Positions 42,475 through 53,211 are shown, counted from the stretch's first letter. The stretch: DNA of 64,000 bases from Phytopseudomonas argentinensis (GCF_900113905.1 NZ_FORC01000001.1:1548060-1612059); one strand, 5' to 3'. Notes: generated from the sequence alone by a model not told the origin. Translations and numbers: made by a program.

Positions 42475-43716
42475 ATGGCAGAAAACCCGCCCGGCACCGG
42501 TCTGCGGCTGCCAGATGATGTGCCACTTGTCCGCAAGATCGGCCATGAGCTCATCGAGTTCCTGCCGGTTGGCGTGTACCTGTGCAACGCCGCGGGCCAC
42601 CTGACCACCTATAACCCCAAGGCGGCGGAAATCTGGGGCGAGGCACCGGATCTTGGCAAGGAGCCGATCCGCTACACGGGCGCCTATCGCCTGCGCAGCG
42701 AGAATGGCGCCCACATGCCCTTCGAGCAATCGCCCCTGGCGGCCGTGCTGCTCAGCAAAAAGCCGATCACCAACCTGCGCATGATCGTCGAGCGCCGCGA
42801 TGGCAGTCAGGTGCCGATACTCGCCAATATCGTGCCGCTGTTCGGCATGGATGGCACCATGATCGGCTTCATGAACAGCATCCAGGATCTGCGCCAGCAT
42901 GCAGCCCAGGAGCAGGCTCAGAACCATCTGCAGAATGCCTTGATGCAGGCGCAGAAAATGGAGCAGATCGGCAAGGTTGGCGGTGGCGTGGTCCACGAGT
43001 TCACCAATCAGCTGACCAGCCTGTCGATGAGCCTGTCACTGATGGAACGGGAAATCACCGACAACGGCTCGGAGCAACTGCAGGCACGCTTTGCATTGTG
43101 CCGGGAAGCGACAGATCAGGTGACGCGGCTGGCCGAGGGGCTGTTGCTGTTCGCCCGTACCCGGCCACGGGTGCTGGAACGTATCGACCCCAACCAGTTG
43201 CTGTTGGGCATGAGCACGCTGATCCGTAACGATGTCGGCCAGAAGATCGACTGCCAGTTCGACCTCGCCAGCGACAGCAACTTTCTCAGGGCCAACAGGC
43301 AGCTGTTGGAAAGCGCCATCATCAACTTGGTGGCCAATGCCCGGGATGCCATGCCAGGCGGTGGCCAGTTGATCCTGAGCACCTTCAATACCCTCCTCGA
43401 TCGCAGCAACTTTATGCACCACAACGCCAACTTCAAACCAGGGCGCTATGTGGTGATCCGCGTCGCCGACACTGGCACCGGCATCGCCCCGGAAGCACTC
43501 GAGCACATATTCGCGCCCTTCTATACCACCCGAGCAGCGAACAAGAGCACCGGCCTGGGCCTGACCATGGTCAGGAGCTTCGTCACCGACATGAATGGCC
43601 AGCTAGCGGTGACCAGCAGGCAGAGCCAAGGGACCAGCGTCAGCCTGTATTTCCCCTGCTATGGCAGCGAGCACTCCCTGGCCATCACCGGCAGCGAGCA
43701 GAAACCCGAACGGTAG
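42475..43716 (+). CDS. PAS-domain sensor histidine kinase
   Basis: 413 residues from an ATG with GGAG six bases upstream; a TTG 87 bases earlier falls near the remnant and is not preferred. One PAS domain (about 20-140), a HisKA segment with GGGVVHEFTNQL, then HATPase motifs NLVANARDAMPGG, VADTGTGIAPEALEHIFAPF and GLGLTMVRSF. No membrane segments, so a cytoplasmic sensor. No response regulator is adjacent. It sits between two pieces of the older prophage, so it was either inserted there or carried along. Confidence 0.88.
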   Translation: MAENPPGTGLRLPDDVPLVRKIGHELIEFLPVGVYLCNAAGHLTTYNPKAAEIWGEAPDLGKEPIRYTGAYRLRSENGAHMPFEQSPLAAVLLSKKPITNLRMIVERRDGSQVPILANIVPLFGMDGTMIGFMNSIQDLRQHAAQEQAQNHLQNALMQAQKMEQIGKVGGGVVHEFTNQLTSLSMSLSLMEREITDNGSEQLQARFALCREATDQVTRLAEGLLLFARTRPRVLERIDPNQLLLGMSTLIRNDVGQKIDCQFDLASDSNFLRANRQLLESAIINLVANARDAMPGGGQLILSTFNTLLDRSNFMHHNANFKPGRYVVIRVADTGTGIAPEALEHIFAPFYTTRAANKSTGLGLTMVRSFVTDMNGQLAVTSRQSQGTSVSLYFPCYGSEHSLAITGSEQKPER

Positions 43717-43731
43717 TGACAATCGAGCCGC

Positions 43732-43767
43732 TCTCGAATTACTGTATGCACATACAGCAATTCGAGA
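43732..43767. promoter_or_regulatory. Second SOS (LexA) box
   Basis: A 36-bp palindrome with two mismatched pairs centred on CTGTATGCACATACAG, the same core as at 26996-27011. It lies 10 bases before the second DUF1654 gene. No umuD gene remains on the other side. Confidence 0.85.
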
Positions 43768-43776
43768 CTCTGCACC

Positions 43777-44025
43777 ATGACTCAAGATGCCCCTTCTGCC
43801 GCCACCATGCCCAACTCGTACGAACAACTGGGCTTGCGGGTTTCCCGTGCCATCAACGCGCCTGCCGCGCAACGATCCCGGTCGGCGGTGCTGCTGCGAG
43901 TCGAGGGCGACAGCCCCGAAGACTGGTCGCGGATCCTCGATGAAATAGCCGAAAACGACAATGTCACCATCGCCTGGCGCGATGACGGCGTACAACTGTT
44001 CTGGACGCTGCCGGCCGAGGACTGA
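43777..44025 (+). CDS. DUF1654 family protein, second copy
   Basis: 82 residues, closely similar to the prophage protein at 27031 (SRSAVLLRVEGD, EDWSRILDEIAENDNVTIAW, RDDGVQLFWTLP). It keeps an intact frame and its SOS box although the surrounding prophage relic has decayed, suggesting recent loss of neighbours or retained use. Function unknown. Confidence 0.85.
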   Translation: MTQDAPSAATMPNSYEQLGLRVSRAINAPAAQRSRSAVLLRVEGDSPEDWSRILDEIAENDNVTIAWRDDGVQLFWTLPAED

Positions 44026-44071
44026 TTGACCCTCAGCCACGGCCGTCCGCCAGGCGCAGCAGCGCCATGGC

Positions 44072-45388
44072 TCAGCTCGCCACCTGGCTGGAGAACTGGC
44101 TCACGGCGGCAACCACGTTTTCGGCATCACGCTGGATGTTCTCGATCACCGTGTCGCAATCGCTGGCCAGGGCCAGTGCCTGCCCCGCCAGCTCACGGCT
44201 GCGGGTGATCACATCGACGGCGTCGGAAGCCAGCGCCTGGTTCTGCTGCACCACCGCGACGATTTCCTGAGTGGCCTTGGAGGTGCGCGAGGCGAGCTGG
44301 CGCACCTCATCGGCCACCACGGCAAAACCACGCCCTTGCTCGCCCGCGCGGGCCGCCTCGATTGCCGCGTTGAGCGCCAGCAGATTGGTCTGGTCGGCAA
44401 TCCCACTGATCCCCGCGACGATGGTCTCGACCGATTTGCCCTGTGCGTCCAGCGCCTGGATGCTCTGGGTGGCGTTTTCCATCGCACTGGCCAGGCGGTG
44501 CAACACCTCGACGGTGTCGCGAATCACCTCACGCCCCCGGGTAGCGCTGGTGTCGGTCTGCAGCGAGGTGCTGTAGGCAAGGTTGGCGGCCTTGGCGACA
44601 GCCTGCTCCAAGTTCACCTGCTCGGTGATGACGGTGGCGAACTTCACTACCTTGTAGAGCTTGCCGTAGATATCGATGATGGGGTTGTAGGTCGCCTCCA
44701 GCCAGACATCACGACCGGCACTGTCGATGCGCCGGAAACGGTCGACCACGAACTGACCACCGCGCAGTCGTTCCCAGAACTGCTGATAACCCGCCGACGC
44801 GCTCTCTTCGGGGGTACAGAACATGCTGTGGTGCTTACCGACCACCTGCGTCAGGTTGTAGCCCATGCCGCGCAGGAACAGGTCGTTGGCGGTGATCACC
44901 GTGCCGTCGAGGTTGAACTCGATCACCGCCGTCGAACGTTGCAGCGCCTTGACCAGGCTCTCGTTCTCGAGCGAGGCCTCGATGGTTCGCGTCAGGTTGC
45001 TGGAGTGGATCACCATCTGTTGCTTGCCGGTTTGCACATCGCTGATGGGCATGGCTACCGAGCGCAACCACACGTGCCGGCCATGCTTGTCGAGCAGGCG
45101 CAGGGCGCCGCTGAAATGGCGACGCTCCTTGATGGCCGACAGTGCACGGCTCTGGTGCGGGTCGCGGGCCAGATCCGGCGGCGAGAGCTGGTTCAATGGC
45201 CGCCCTTCGACATCCCCCAGCCGATAGCCAAGCTCGCTGTGAAACAGCTCATTGGCCCGCTCGATGCGGCCATCGGCGCCGAGCTCGATGATGATCATTT
45301 CCTTGTCGAGGTTCTCCCTTACCTCCTCCTGCATGGCCAAGCGCGCTTCCAGCTGCTTGTTGATCTGTTTGAGGTGAGAGTTGAACAC
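44072..45388 (-). CDS. PAS-PAS methyl-accepting chemotaxis-type receptor (BdlA/Aer-like, soluble)
   Basis: 438 residues from a GTG preceded by GGAG. Two PAS domains (about 25-130 and 145-265, each ending in a PAC-like WLRSVAMPI or WLEATYNPI) are followed by an MCP signalling domain with the hairpin tip [20 protein letters not shown]. No transmembrane segment. The architecture matches P. aeruginosa BdlA, a biofilm-dispersal receptor, but other PAS-MCPs share it. The likely output is CheA/CheW. Confidence 0.9.
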   Translation of the reverse strand: MFNSHLKQINKQLEARLAMQEEVRENLDKEMIIIELGADGRIERANELFHSELGYRLGDVEGRPLNQLSPPDLARDPHQSRALSAIKERRHFSGALRLLDKHGRHVWLRSVAMPISDVQTGKQQMVIHSSNLTRTIEASLENESLVKALQRSTAVIEFNLDGTVITANDLFLRGMGYNLTQVVGKHHSMFCTPEESASAGYQQFWERLRGGQFVVDRFRRIDSAGRDVWLEATYNPIIDIYGKLYKVVKFATVITEQVNLEQAVAKAANLAYSTSLQTDTSATRGREVIRDTVEVLHRLASAMENATQSIQALDAQGKSVETIVAGISGIADQTNLLALNAAIEAARAGEQGRGFAVVADEVRQLASRTSKATQEIVAVVQQNQALASDAVDVITRSRELAGQALALASDCDTVIENIQRDAENVVAAVSQFSSQVAS

Positions 45389-45855
45389 GGCAAAGAACTC
45401 CAGGATGGGTACCGATTCATCGGCGTGGTTGGAGGAAACTTGAAAGGCGCGAAATACCCGTCAACGGTGGCCTCAGGTGGCTTGCGCCGACTGTTATACA
45501 GATATCGAAACATCCTCATACATCCCGCTACATGCGGGCTGGGCGGCAGCCGCCAGAAAACTTTCTGACTACTTGACCAAAAAAGCATGAACGCCCCGCG
45601 CCGCTTCGCTGTCGGACTTTTTGAAGAAGTTCCATGGCGCCGTCCAATAGTTTGTTGCAATGCATTGCAGAAACTTTTGCAGCCCCCTCTGGAGCCCCTT
45701 TCGACGTCGCGTCGTAGCGCCGAAAACCATTATTCATAACCGGCCACAGCAGACGACGCCCGTCGTGGGTACCCGTGCCCTCATGCCGCCCCGGGCGGTT
45801 GCATACCAGACAGCCTGAGTCGGGCAACACATTGCCCGGCGTTCGAGGAGTTCCC
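45389..45855. other. Intergenic region upstream of the dehydrogenase operon
   Basis: About 470 bases between divergent transcription units. No gene-like ORF stands out. An AT-richer patch at 45490-45540 is the likely promoter zone of the receptor gene, and a hairpin-like GACGACGCCCGTCGTGGG lies near 45752. Nothing else recognised. Confidence 0.4.
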
Positions 45856-46596
45856 ATGTCCAAAGAAGCCCCGCGGGGTTTGAGCCGCCGCTCGCTGCTC
45901 AAGGCCTCGGCCACCACCGTGGCAGCCGGCGTCGCCGCCAGCGCCCAGGCCGCCACCATCAGCGGCGTGCCGCAGTGGCTGCCGTTCGACCACAACGGCC
46001 CGCTGCATTACGACGCTAAGGGTTGGCAGTTCCTGACCGCCGACGAGGCCCGTGAAGTCGAGGCCATCGTCGAGCAGCTGATTCCGGCGGACGAGCTGTC
46101 CCCAAGCGGCAAGGAGGCTGGTTGCGCGGTGTTCATCGACCGCCAGCTGGCCGGCCACTACGGCACCTACGAGCGCCTCTACCAGCAAGGCCCGTTCGTG
46201 CCCGACATCGAACCCGGTTCCGAGCAGTTGCCCCGCGAGCGCTATCGTCTGGGCCTGGAGCAACTCGGCAAGCACTGCCAGAAGACCTTCGGAAAACGCT
46301 TCAGCGAGCTGGACGGTGAGCAGCGCGACGCGGTGCTCAAGGGCCTGGAGTCGGGCGAGATCGCCTTCGAGCACATCGAATCCAAGGTGTTCTTCACCCA
46401 GGTGCTGCAGAACACCATGGAGGGCTTCTTCGCCGATCCGATCTACGGTGGCAACCGCGATATGGTGAGCTGGAAGATGCTGGGCTTCCCTGGCGCGCGC
46501 TACGACTACCGCCCCTACATCGACCGGCATAACGAAAAGCTGGATCTGATACCGCTGTCGATCATCGGCAGCTCCGCGTGGAATCGCAAAGGATGA
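45856..46596 (+). CDS. Gluconate 2-dehydrogenase-type small subunit (subunit 3), Tat-exported
   Basis: 246 residues from the ATG behind GAGGAG. A twin-arginine signal (SRRSLLKASATTVAAG) precedes a mature domain with FLTADEAREVEAIVEQLIPAD, typical of gluconate_2-dh3 proteins. These small subunits escort the flavoprotein through the Tat pathway and belong to periplasmic, membrane-associated dehydrogenases. First of three overlapping genes. Confidence 0.92.
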   Translation: MSKEAPRGLSRRSLLKASATTVAAGVAASAQAATISGVPQWLPFDHNGPLHYDAKGWQFLTADEAREVEAIVEQLIPADELSPSGKEAGCAVFIDRQLAGHYGTYERLYQQGPFVPDIEPGSEQLPRERYRLGLEQLGKHCQKTFGKRFSELDGEQRDAVLKGLESGEIAFEHIESKVFFTQVLQNTMEGFFADPIYGGNRDMVSWKMLGFPGARYDYRPYIDRHNEKLDLIPLSIIGSSAWNRKG

Positions 46597-48365
46597 GCGG
46601 CATGGCCAAGAAACTTCCTGCAACCGACGTCGTGGTGGTGGGGCTCGGCTGGGCCGGCTCGATCATCGCCAAGGAACTGGCCGACGAAGGCCTGCGCGTG
46701 ATGGGCTTCGAGCGTGGCGCCTGGCGCGACACGGCGAGCGACTTCAACATCGCCTCGGTGACCGACGAACTGCGCTACGTCCAGCGCCAGGAGCTGATGC
46801 TGCGCACCCGGCAGAACACCTGCACGCTGCGCAACAAGCCGGGCGAAACCGCGCTGCCGATGCGCACCTGGGGCTCCTTCCACCCCGGCAACGGCACCGG
46901 CGGCGCCGGCAACCACTGGGCCGGCATCACCTTTCGCTTCCAGCCCGAGGAGTTCCGCCTCAAGAGCCACCTCACCGAACGCTACGGCAGCCAGGCCATC
47001 GAGGGCCTGACCCTGCAGGACTGGGGCACCACCTGGGAAGAGATGGAGCCGCACTACGACGCCTTCGATCGCGTCGCGGGGATCTCCGGCAAGGCCGGCA
47101 ACATCGGCGGCACGATCATCGAAGGCGGCAACCCCTTCGAGGGCCCCCGCTCGCGGGAATACCCCAACCCACCGACCAAGCAGACCTACGCACCCACGCT
47201 GTTCGCCGAAGCGGCGCGCAACATGGGCTACAAGCCGTTCCCGGTGCCGTCCGCGCTGGCCTCCCAGGGCTACACCAACCAGTATGGTGTGACCATGGGG
47301 CCGTGCACCTTCTGCGGCTTCTGTACCAACTACGGCTGCGCCAACTATTCCAAGGCCAGCGCCATCGTCAACGTGCTGCCGGCGCTGGTACGCATGCCCA
47401 ACTTCACCGCCAACACTCATTGTGAAGTGCTGGAAGTGACCAAGGACAGCACCGGCAAGCGCGCCACCGGCATCGTCTACGTCGATGCCAATGGTGACAA
47501 GTGGGAACAGCCGGCGGACATCGTGGTAGTAGCCGCCTTTACCTTCGAGAACGTGCGCCTGATGCTGCTCTCCGGCATCGGCAAGCCTTACGATCCGATC
47601 AGCAACACCGGCACCACCGGCCGCAACTACGCTTACCAGACGGCCAACAACGTGCAGCTTTTCTTCGATGACAAGAACTTCAACCCCTTTATCGGTGGCG
47701 GCGCCATCGGCATGGGCATCGACGAGTTCAACAACGACAACTTCGACCATTCCGGCCTGGGCTTCGTGGGTGGCGGCAGCACCCGGGTGACGCCCATCGG
47801 CGCGGCGCCGATCAACGCGCGCCCGGTACCGCCCGGCACGCCCAAGTGGGGCAAGGAATGGAAGAAAACCACGGCACAGTATTACGCCGCGAGCATGTCC
47901 ATCGGCTGCGAGGCGAGCAACTACAGTGCGCGCACCAACTACCTGTCCCTCGACCCGACCTACAAGGACCCCCACGGCCGGCCGCTGTTGCGCATCACCT
48001 TCGACTTTACCGAGAACGACCTGCGCATGGCCCAGTACGTGACCGACAAGACCGCCGAGATCGCCAAGGCGCTGAACCCCAAGATGATGTTCGCCAGCCC
48101 GCGCAAGGGGCCCTGGTCGAACACCTCCTACCAGTCGTCCCACGTGGTCGGCGGGTTCGTGATGGGCGCCGACCCGGCGACCAGTTCGGTGAACAAGCAC
48201 CTGCAGGTATGGGGCGTGCCCAACCTGTTCGTGGTCGGCGCCTCGGCGTTTCCGCAGAACCCCGGCTACAACCCCACCGGCACCGTCGGCGCCCTGGCCT
48301 TCAAGGCCGCCCACGCGATTCGTACTCAGTACCTCAAGCGCCCCGGGGAGATGATCAGCGTATGA
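46593..48365 (+). CDS. GMC-family FAD dehydrogenase large subunit (gluconate 2-dehydrogenase type)
   Basis: 590 residues from an ATG overlapping the upstream stop. The N-terminal FAD-binding VVVGLGWAGSIIAKELADEG is GMC-like; a Cys-rich CTFCGFCTNYGC segment near residue 240 may hold an iron-sulphur cluster, as in related sugar dehydrogenases. The C-terminal NPGYNPTGTVGALAF motif is diagnostic. It oxidises a sugar acid or polyol in the periplasm and passes electrons to the cytochrome subunit. Exact substrate (gluconate, 2-ketogluconate, fructose) cannot be set. Confidence 0.9.
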   Translation: MSGMAKKLPATDVVVVGLGWAGSIIAKELADEGLRVMGFERGAWRDTASDFNIASVTDELRYVQRQELMLRTRQNTCTLRNKPGETALPMRTWGSFHPGNGTGGAGNHWAGITFRFQPEEFRLKSHLTERYGSQAIEGLTLQDWGTTWEEMEPHYDAFDRVAGISGKAGNIGGTIIEGGNPFEGPRSREYPNPPTKQTYAPTLFAEAARNMGYKPFPVPSALASQGYTNQYGVTMGPCTFCGFCTNYGCANYSKASAIVNVLPALVRMPNFTANTHCEVLEVTKDSTGKRATGIVYVDANGDKWEQPADIVVVAAFTFENVRLMLLSGIGKPYDPISNTGTTGRNYAYQTANNVQLFFDDKNFNPFIGGGAIGMGIDEFNNDNFDHSGLGFVGGGSTRVTPIGAAPINARPVPPGTPKWGKEWKKTTAQYYAASMSIGCEASNYSARTNYLSLDPTYKDPHGRPLLRITFDFTENDLRMAQYVTDKTAEIAKALNPKMMFASPRKGPWSNTSYQSSHVVGGFVMGADPATSSVNKHLQVWGVPNLFVVGASAFPQNPGYNPTGTVGALAFKAAHAIRTQYLKRPGEMISV

Positions 48366-49588
48366 AGACTCTTCTCAGCGTCAGCTTCGCCCTGCTGGCC
48401 ACCGCGAGCGCCGGCGCCCATGCCGTCGGCGGCCAGGATTCCTACGAGCTGGTACAGAAAGGCCGCTACATCGCCACACTCGGCGACTGCACCGCCTGCC
48501 ACACCATTCCCGGCAAGCCGCTGTTCTCTGGCGGCGTGGCCATCGACACACCGTTCGGCAAGCTGCTGGGCGCCAACATCACCCCGGATCAGCAAACCGG
48601 TATCGGCCGCTGGAACTTCGAGGAATTCGAGGCCAGCATGGCCCGCGGTCACCGCCGCGATGGCAAGCAGCTCTACCCGGCCATGCCCTACGCGGCGTAC
48701 ACCAAGGTCACCCGCGCCGACAACCAGGCCCTGTGGGCCTACCTGCGCACCATCGAGCCGGTGCATAACGAGGTGGAAACCAACCAGTTGCCCTTCCCCT
48801 TCAGCCTGCGCCTGAACATGAAGGTGTGGAACTGGATGAACTTCACCGAGGGCGAGTTCAAGCCGCAAGCCGACAAGAGCGCCGAGTGGAATCGCGGCGC
48901 CTACTTGGTGCAGGGCCTGGGTCACTGCGGCAGCTGCCACACGCCAAAGAACCTGATCGGCGGCGACAAGGACGCCGAGTTCCTGCAGGGCGGCGAACTG
49001 CAGGGCTGGATGGCGCCCAACATCACCGGTGCCGCCCATATCGGCCTCGGCGACTGGAGCGAGGCGGACATCGTCCAGTACCTCAAGACCGGCGCAAACC
49101 GCTACGACATTGCCTCCGGGCCGATGGCCGAAGCGGTCGAGCACTCGACTCAGCACTGGCGTGACGAGGACCTGATGGCGGTGGCCGTGTACCTCAAGGA
49201 CCTCGACCATGAGCACGACAAGCCAGAGCCGCTGGCCGCCGAGGACCCGGTAATGAAGGCCGGCGGCGCGATCTACGCGGATCGCTGCTCGGGTTGCCAC
49301 ACGCCAAACGGCGAAGGCATCCCCACGCTGTTCCCGAAACTGGCCAATGCACCACTGGTCAACGCGCAGGATGCCGCCTCGATGATCCGCGTGGTACTGG
49401 CCGGCAACCGCGCCGTGAGTACCGAAGCAGCGCCCACCGGCCCGGCGATGCCGGCCTTCGCCTGGAACCTGTCGGATGAAAACGTCGCCGATGTGCTGAC
49501 CTACATCCGCAACAGCTGGGGCAACGCCGCCGCGCCGATCAGCGCCGACCAGGTGCGCAAACAGCGCGACGCCCTGCAGAGCGAATAG
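48362..49588 (+). CDS. Tri-heme cytochrome c subunit of membrane dehydrogenase
   Basis: 408 residues from an ATG overlapping the flavoprotein stop. A Sec signal peptide (about 1-21) is followed by three c-type heme sites: CTACH (43-47), CGSCH (near 190) and CSGCH (near 312), each with a later Met ligand. It anchors the complex and carries electrons to ubiquinone. Standard length for gluconate or alcohol dehydrogenase cytochrome subunits. Confidence 0.93.
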   Translation: MKTLLSVSFALLATASAGAHAVGGQDSYELVQKGRYIATLGDCTACHTIPGKPLFSGGVAIDTPFGKLLGANITPDQQTGIGRWNFEEFEASMARGHRRDGKQLYPAMPYAAYTKVTRADNQALWAYLRTIEPVHNEVETNQLPFPFSLRLNMKVWNWMNFTEGEFKPQADKSAEWNRGAYLVQGLGHCGSCHTPKNLIGGDKDAEFLQGGELQGWMAPNITGAAHIGLGDWSEADIVQYLKTGANRYDIASGPMAEAVEHSTQHWRDEDLMAVAVYLKDLDHEHDKPEPLAAEDPVMKAGGAIYADRCSGCHTPNGEGIPTLFPKLANAPLVNAQDAASMIRVVLAGNRAVSTEAAPTGPAMPAFAWNLSDENVADVLTYIRNSWGNAAAPISADQVRKQRDALQSE

Positions 49589-49728
49589 GCTGATACCGTA
49601 GCAAGCGCCCACTGCGTCATCCTGAGCGGTGGGCAGCTGGCTGCAGGCGTGCACAACAAGTGCGATAATTGCGCTTCGCCAGGGCCCTAGGGCCCACGCC
49701 TCAGTTGCCGCAATGCAGGAACGACCCG

Positions 49729-50214
49729 ATGAAGAACTCGCAGCGTGGCTCCGGCCACCTGTTCAGCCTGATGGTTCTCGGCCTTATCGTCTGGGGCGCT
49801 TACGTCACCCTGTACGTGCCCTACGAGCACCGCAAGTCGATGGACGCCTTTCGCAGCAACCCGCCGGCGGTGAGCCCGGCAAAAATGGCGGTGATCGATA
49901 GTTACAAGGCCAAATCGACACCGACCGAGCTGCCCCACGGACTGTATACCGGCAAGGTCGAGCAGGACGGCTACCCGATGACCATCAGTTTCGAGTTCGG
50001 CGACAATCAGGTCATCACCAAGAAGGCGCATATCAAGAACTACCAATTCACCGGTTCGGCACGCTACGCCTTCAACGGCGCGGTGATGACCTTCAGTGAG
50101 GTAAAAGGCGACGCCGTGCTGTTTCCCCAGCCCGGCGAACCGCTGGAGGTGATCAGCGACACCGAGATTCACGTGCCCGGGCCGGACAAGGCACTGGTAC
50201 TGACCCGCCCGTAA
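49729..50214 (+). CDS. Hypothetical membrane-anchored protein
   Basis: 161 residues from an ATG with AGGA eight bases ahead. One N-terminal transmembrane helix (about 12-32) and a periplasmic-looking beta-rich domain. No family recognised. It follows the dehydrogenase genes by 140 bases and is probably separate. Confidence 0.65.
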   Translation: MKNSQRGSGHLFSLMVLGLIVWGAYVTLYVPYEHRKSMDAFRSNPPAVSPAKMAVIDSYKAKSTPTELPHGLYTGKVEQDGYPMTISFEFGDNQVITKKAHIKNYQFTGSARYAFNGAVMTFSEVKGDAVLFPQPGEPLEVISDTEIHVPGPDKALVLTRP

Positions 50215-50217
50215 ATC

Positions 50218-50409
50218 TCAGCTGCTCGGTGGCTCGATCTCCCGCTGGTCTTCGATCAGCTGGGCGACCATCGCCGCCGCTTCGATTTCGCTGCTGAAGA
50301 AGTGTTCTCGGGCGTCGGCGGTGATCACCTGGAAAATCTCTTCATCGCCCAGGTGCCGGTGTTCTTCGGGTATGTCGCTGCCCTGCAATTTCTTCAATCT
50401 CACGGCCAT
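50218..50409 (-). CDS. Hypothetical small protein
   Basis: 63 residues from MAVRLKKLQGSDIPEEHRHL; a longer in-frame version exists, but its first 39 residues overlap the downstream edge of the kinase gene and look non-native. Acidic, with IFQVITADAREHFFSSEIEA. Function unknown. Confidence 0.5.
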   Translation of the reverse strand: MAVRLKKLQGSDIPEEHRHLGDEEIFQVITADAREHFFSSEIEAAAMVAQLIEDQREIEPPSS

Positions 50410-50522
50410 CGCGGCACACTCCTGATCGTTATCCCTGCTGCTATGACAGAGCGCTACCCAGCGAAGTGCTGGGTAAATTTCGTACAGGATTCGCGCAGCG
50501 GTGCTGAGAATGAGGCCTGCGC

Positions 50523-52988
50523 TCAATCACGGGCAGCAGCGCGCTGGATCGCCCCGGCCAGGATGCGCGACAGTTGCTCCACGGAATAGGGTTTGTGTAG
50601 CAGTTCGAAGCCATGGCTGCCCTGCTGGGCCAGCACCTCGCTGTAGCCGGAGGTGAGCACCACCGGCAGCAAGGGATGATTGCGGTGAATCGCCTTGGCG
50701 AGGTCGATGCCGTTCATACCGGGCATCACCACGTCGGAAAACACCACGTCGAAGTGGTGCGCCGCATCGCTCAGGCAGGCCAGCGCCTGTTCGGCGTTAT
50801 TGGCCAGCGTGGGCCGGTAACCCAGTTCGAGCAGCGCACTGAGGCAGAAGCTGCCCACATCGGGATTGTCCTCGACGACCAGCACCCGAGTGCCATGGGC
50901 GCCGTCCAGCGGCTGCGGCTCCGCCAGCTTGGCGCGAGACGAGGGGCGCGCCGCGACTCGCGGCAGGTAGAGCGTGAACGTGGTGCCCTCCCCTACCACG
51001 CTGTCGACCATGACCTCGCCTCCTGACTGCTTGGCGAAACCGAATACCTGGGACAGGCCCAGGCCGGTGCCCTTGCCCAGCTCCTTGGTGGTGAAGAACG
51101 GCTCGAAGATCGCTTCCAGGTGCTCCGGCTCGATGCCCGTACCGTTGTCGGTGATGGACACGGCAACGAAATCGCCATTGACTGCAGCGCCCATGCGGCC
51201 TGACGGAATCTGCGTGCAGGGTTTGACGCGAATCTGGATGCGCCCCACGCCGTTGAGCGAGTCGCGGGCGTTGAGCGCCATGTTGACGATGGCCGTGTCG
51301 AACTGGTTGGCATCGGCGTAGACGTGGCACGGCTGGCTGGGCATCTGCAGGGCGAGTTCGATACGCGTGCCGTTCAGGGTTTCCAGCATGTCGGTCAACG
51401 CGCGCAGGCTTTCGCCCACTGCGAACACTTCCGGCCGTAGGGTCTGGCGCCTGGCGAAGGACAGCAATTGCCCGGTCAGCCGCGAAGCACGGTCGACCGT
51501 ATCGGAAATCGCCTCGATATAGCGCAGCCGTTTCTGGTCGGGCAGGCCGGGGCGCTTGAGCAGGTCGCTGGACGACTTGATGACGGTGAGCAGGTTGTTG
51601 AAGTCGTGGGCCACGCCGCCGGTGAGCTGGCCGACCGCCTCGAGCTTCTGCGCCTGGCGCAGAGCCGACTGGGTGCGTTCCAGTTCCAGCTGCGAACGGA
51701 TCTGCTCGGTGATGTCGTGGGCGAAATGAAAGGCGCCGATGACCTGCCCGTCGGCATCGTGCAGCGGCGTGTAGGCGAGCTCGTAACTACGCCGCTCGCC
51801 GTTGGGCTGACCATATTCGGCCGCCACGCGAAAGCTTTCGCCGCCCAGGGCGCGCTGCATGTGGCCACGCAGATCCTGCCCCTGCTGCAGAGTGATCAGA
51901 TCGGGCAGAATTTCCCCGCCGCTCACCACAACGCCGTAGAGCTCCTGCATGGCGCGGGCATGGGCCTGGTTGAAGGCGATCTGCCGACATTGGGTATCGA
52001 AGATGCAGATGGGCACCGCGTTGGCCTCGATCACATCGCGGAACAGACGCAGCTTGGCGGTGCGCTCGACCACCTGCTGTTCCAGGGTGGCGTTGAGCTC
52101 GCGCAGCTGGGCCTCACGGGCCTTGAGCGCCGCCTCGGCCTCCTTGCGGGCGCTGATGTCGGAGGCCGCGCCCAACCAGCTGGTAACGGTGCCATCGGCA
52201 TCGAACAGCGGCACGGCACGCACATGGGCCCAGCCAATGGTGCCATCCACCCGGTTGACCGGATGTTCGATATGGTAGGTGCCCGTTTCGATGGCCCGGG
52301 CAATTTCCGCGCGCACCATCTCCCGAGCCTCGGCCGGGATGTACTCATCCAACCAGTTGCTGTTGGTGGTTTGCGTATCAGGGATGAAGTCGCCGCCGTT
52401 GAGCTCGTGCAACTGGCTCCAGTCGGCACTGATGTAGAAGCGTACCTCGGAGGACGAACGCACCAGGGCATCCAGGCGCTGCTCACTGTCTCGCAGGGCC
52501 TGCGTGGCCTTCACATGCTCGGTGGTTTCCCGGGTGAAGCACAGCACCCCGGCGATGCTGCCGGCGTCGTCACGCAGCGGCGAGAATGAATAGCTCCACC
52601 AGGTCTGCTCCGGCTCGCCATGGCGTGCCATGGAGATGGGAACGTCGACGAAACGCACCGCCTGCCCCTGCATGGCCGTCAGCAGATGAGTACGCACCGC
52701 CTCCCAGGCATCGGCCCACAGAACCGCCAGCGGTTGGCCGAGGGCATCGCCATAACGCGGACCGAGGATGGGCCGATAGGCATCGTTATAGAAGAAGGTC
52801 AGCTCGGCTCCCCAGACCAGGTACATGCTCTCCGGCGAACTGAGCATCAGCTCGAGCGCACTGCACAGGGCTCGCGGCCAGGTTGCCGGCGCGCCCAAGG
52901 GGCTCGTGGTCCAGTCGTGATTACGAATCAGCTCGCCGGTTTCGCCACCACCGATCAGAAACGCTCGCGGTTCCAAAGTGCCCAACAT
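50523..52988 (-). CDS. Hybrid sensor histidine kinase with three PAS domains and a receiver
   Basis: 821 residues. PAS domains lie at about 25-165, 170-300 and 335-455, the first two separated from the third by a coiled coil. HisKA has the phosphoacceptor in [16 protein letters not shown]; HATPase has [12 protein letters not shown] and [12 protein letters not shown]; a C-terminal receiver (about 700-815) has VLVVEDN, the phosphorylated Asp in [13 protein letters not shown] and a Lys in LLHKPYS. No transmembrane helix, so cytoplasmic. Resembles large PAS hybrid kinases of Pseudomonas; the signal is unknown. Confidence 0.93.
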   Translation of the reverse strand: MLGTLEPRAFLIGGGETGELIRNHDWTTSPLGAPATWPRALCSALELMLSSPESMYLVWGAELTFFYNDAYRPILGPRYGDALGQPLAVLWADAWEAVRTHLLTAMQGQAVRFVDVPISMARHGEPEQTWWSYSFSPLRDDAGSIAGVLCFTRETTEHVKATQALRDSEQRLDALVRSSSEVRFYISADWSQLHELNGGDFIPDTQTTNSNWLDEYIPAEAREMVRAEIARAIETGTYHIEHPVNRVDGTIGWAHVRAVPLFDADGTVTSWLGAASDISARKEAEAALKAREAQLRELNATLEQQVVERTAKLRLFRDVIEANAVPICIFDTQCRQIAFNQAHARAMQELYGVVVSGGEILPDLITLQQGQDLRGHMQRALGGESFRVAAEYGQPNGERRSYELAYTPLHDADGQVIGAFHFAHDITEQIRSQLELERTQSALRQAQKLEAVGQLTGGVAHDFNNLLTVIKSSSDLLKRPGLPDQKRLRYIEAISDTVDRASRLTGQLLSFARRQTLRPEVFAVGESLRALTDMLETLNGTRIELALQMPSQPCHVYADANQFDTAIVNMALNARDSLNGVGRIQIRVKPCTQIPSGRMGAAVNGDFVAVSITDNGTGIEPEHLEAIFEPFFTTKELGKGTGLGLSQVFGFAKQSGGEVMVDSVVGEGTTFTLYLPRVAARPSSRAKLAEPQPLDGAHGTRVLVVEDNPDVGSFCLSALLELGYRPTLANNAEQALACLSDAAHHFDVVFSDVVMPGMNGIDLAKAIHRNHPLLPVVLTSGYSEVLAQQGSHGFELLHKPYSVEQLSRILAGAIQRAAARD

Positions 52989-53211
52989 TCACATCCAACG
53001 CAGTTGAACGACGGTCTCCAGAGAAGACGCTGCAGTCCTGGCCAGAGAAAAGCGGCGACGCCGCAAAAAGAGTGCTGCAGATGGCCCAGGGCTTCGCCGC
53101 GCCTGACCGGTCCTTGCGCCTCTCGAGGGTTCGAATCATACGTCATTGGGAGCCTGCAGCGCTTGCACATACGGGTACGAGCGCGGCATCCCCTGTCTTT
53201 TTCGCGGTGAG
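52989..53211. other. Gap between kinase and LysR relic
   Basis: No gene, repeat or clear terminator recognised; it holds the promoter region of the kinase. Confidence 0.4.

Noticed and set aside
46515..48314. 599-codon antisense ORF over the flavoprotein gene
   Set aside because: High-GC shadow; the opposite strand encodes a clear GMC dehydrogenase and this frame shows no family motif.
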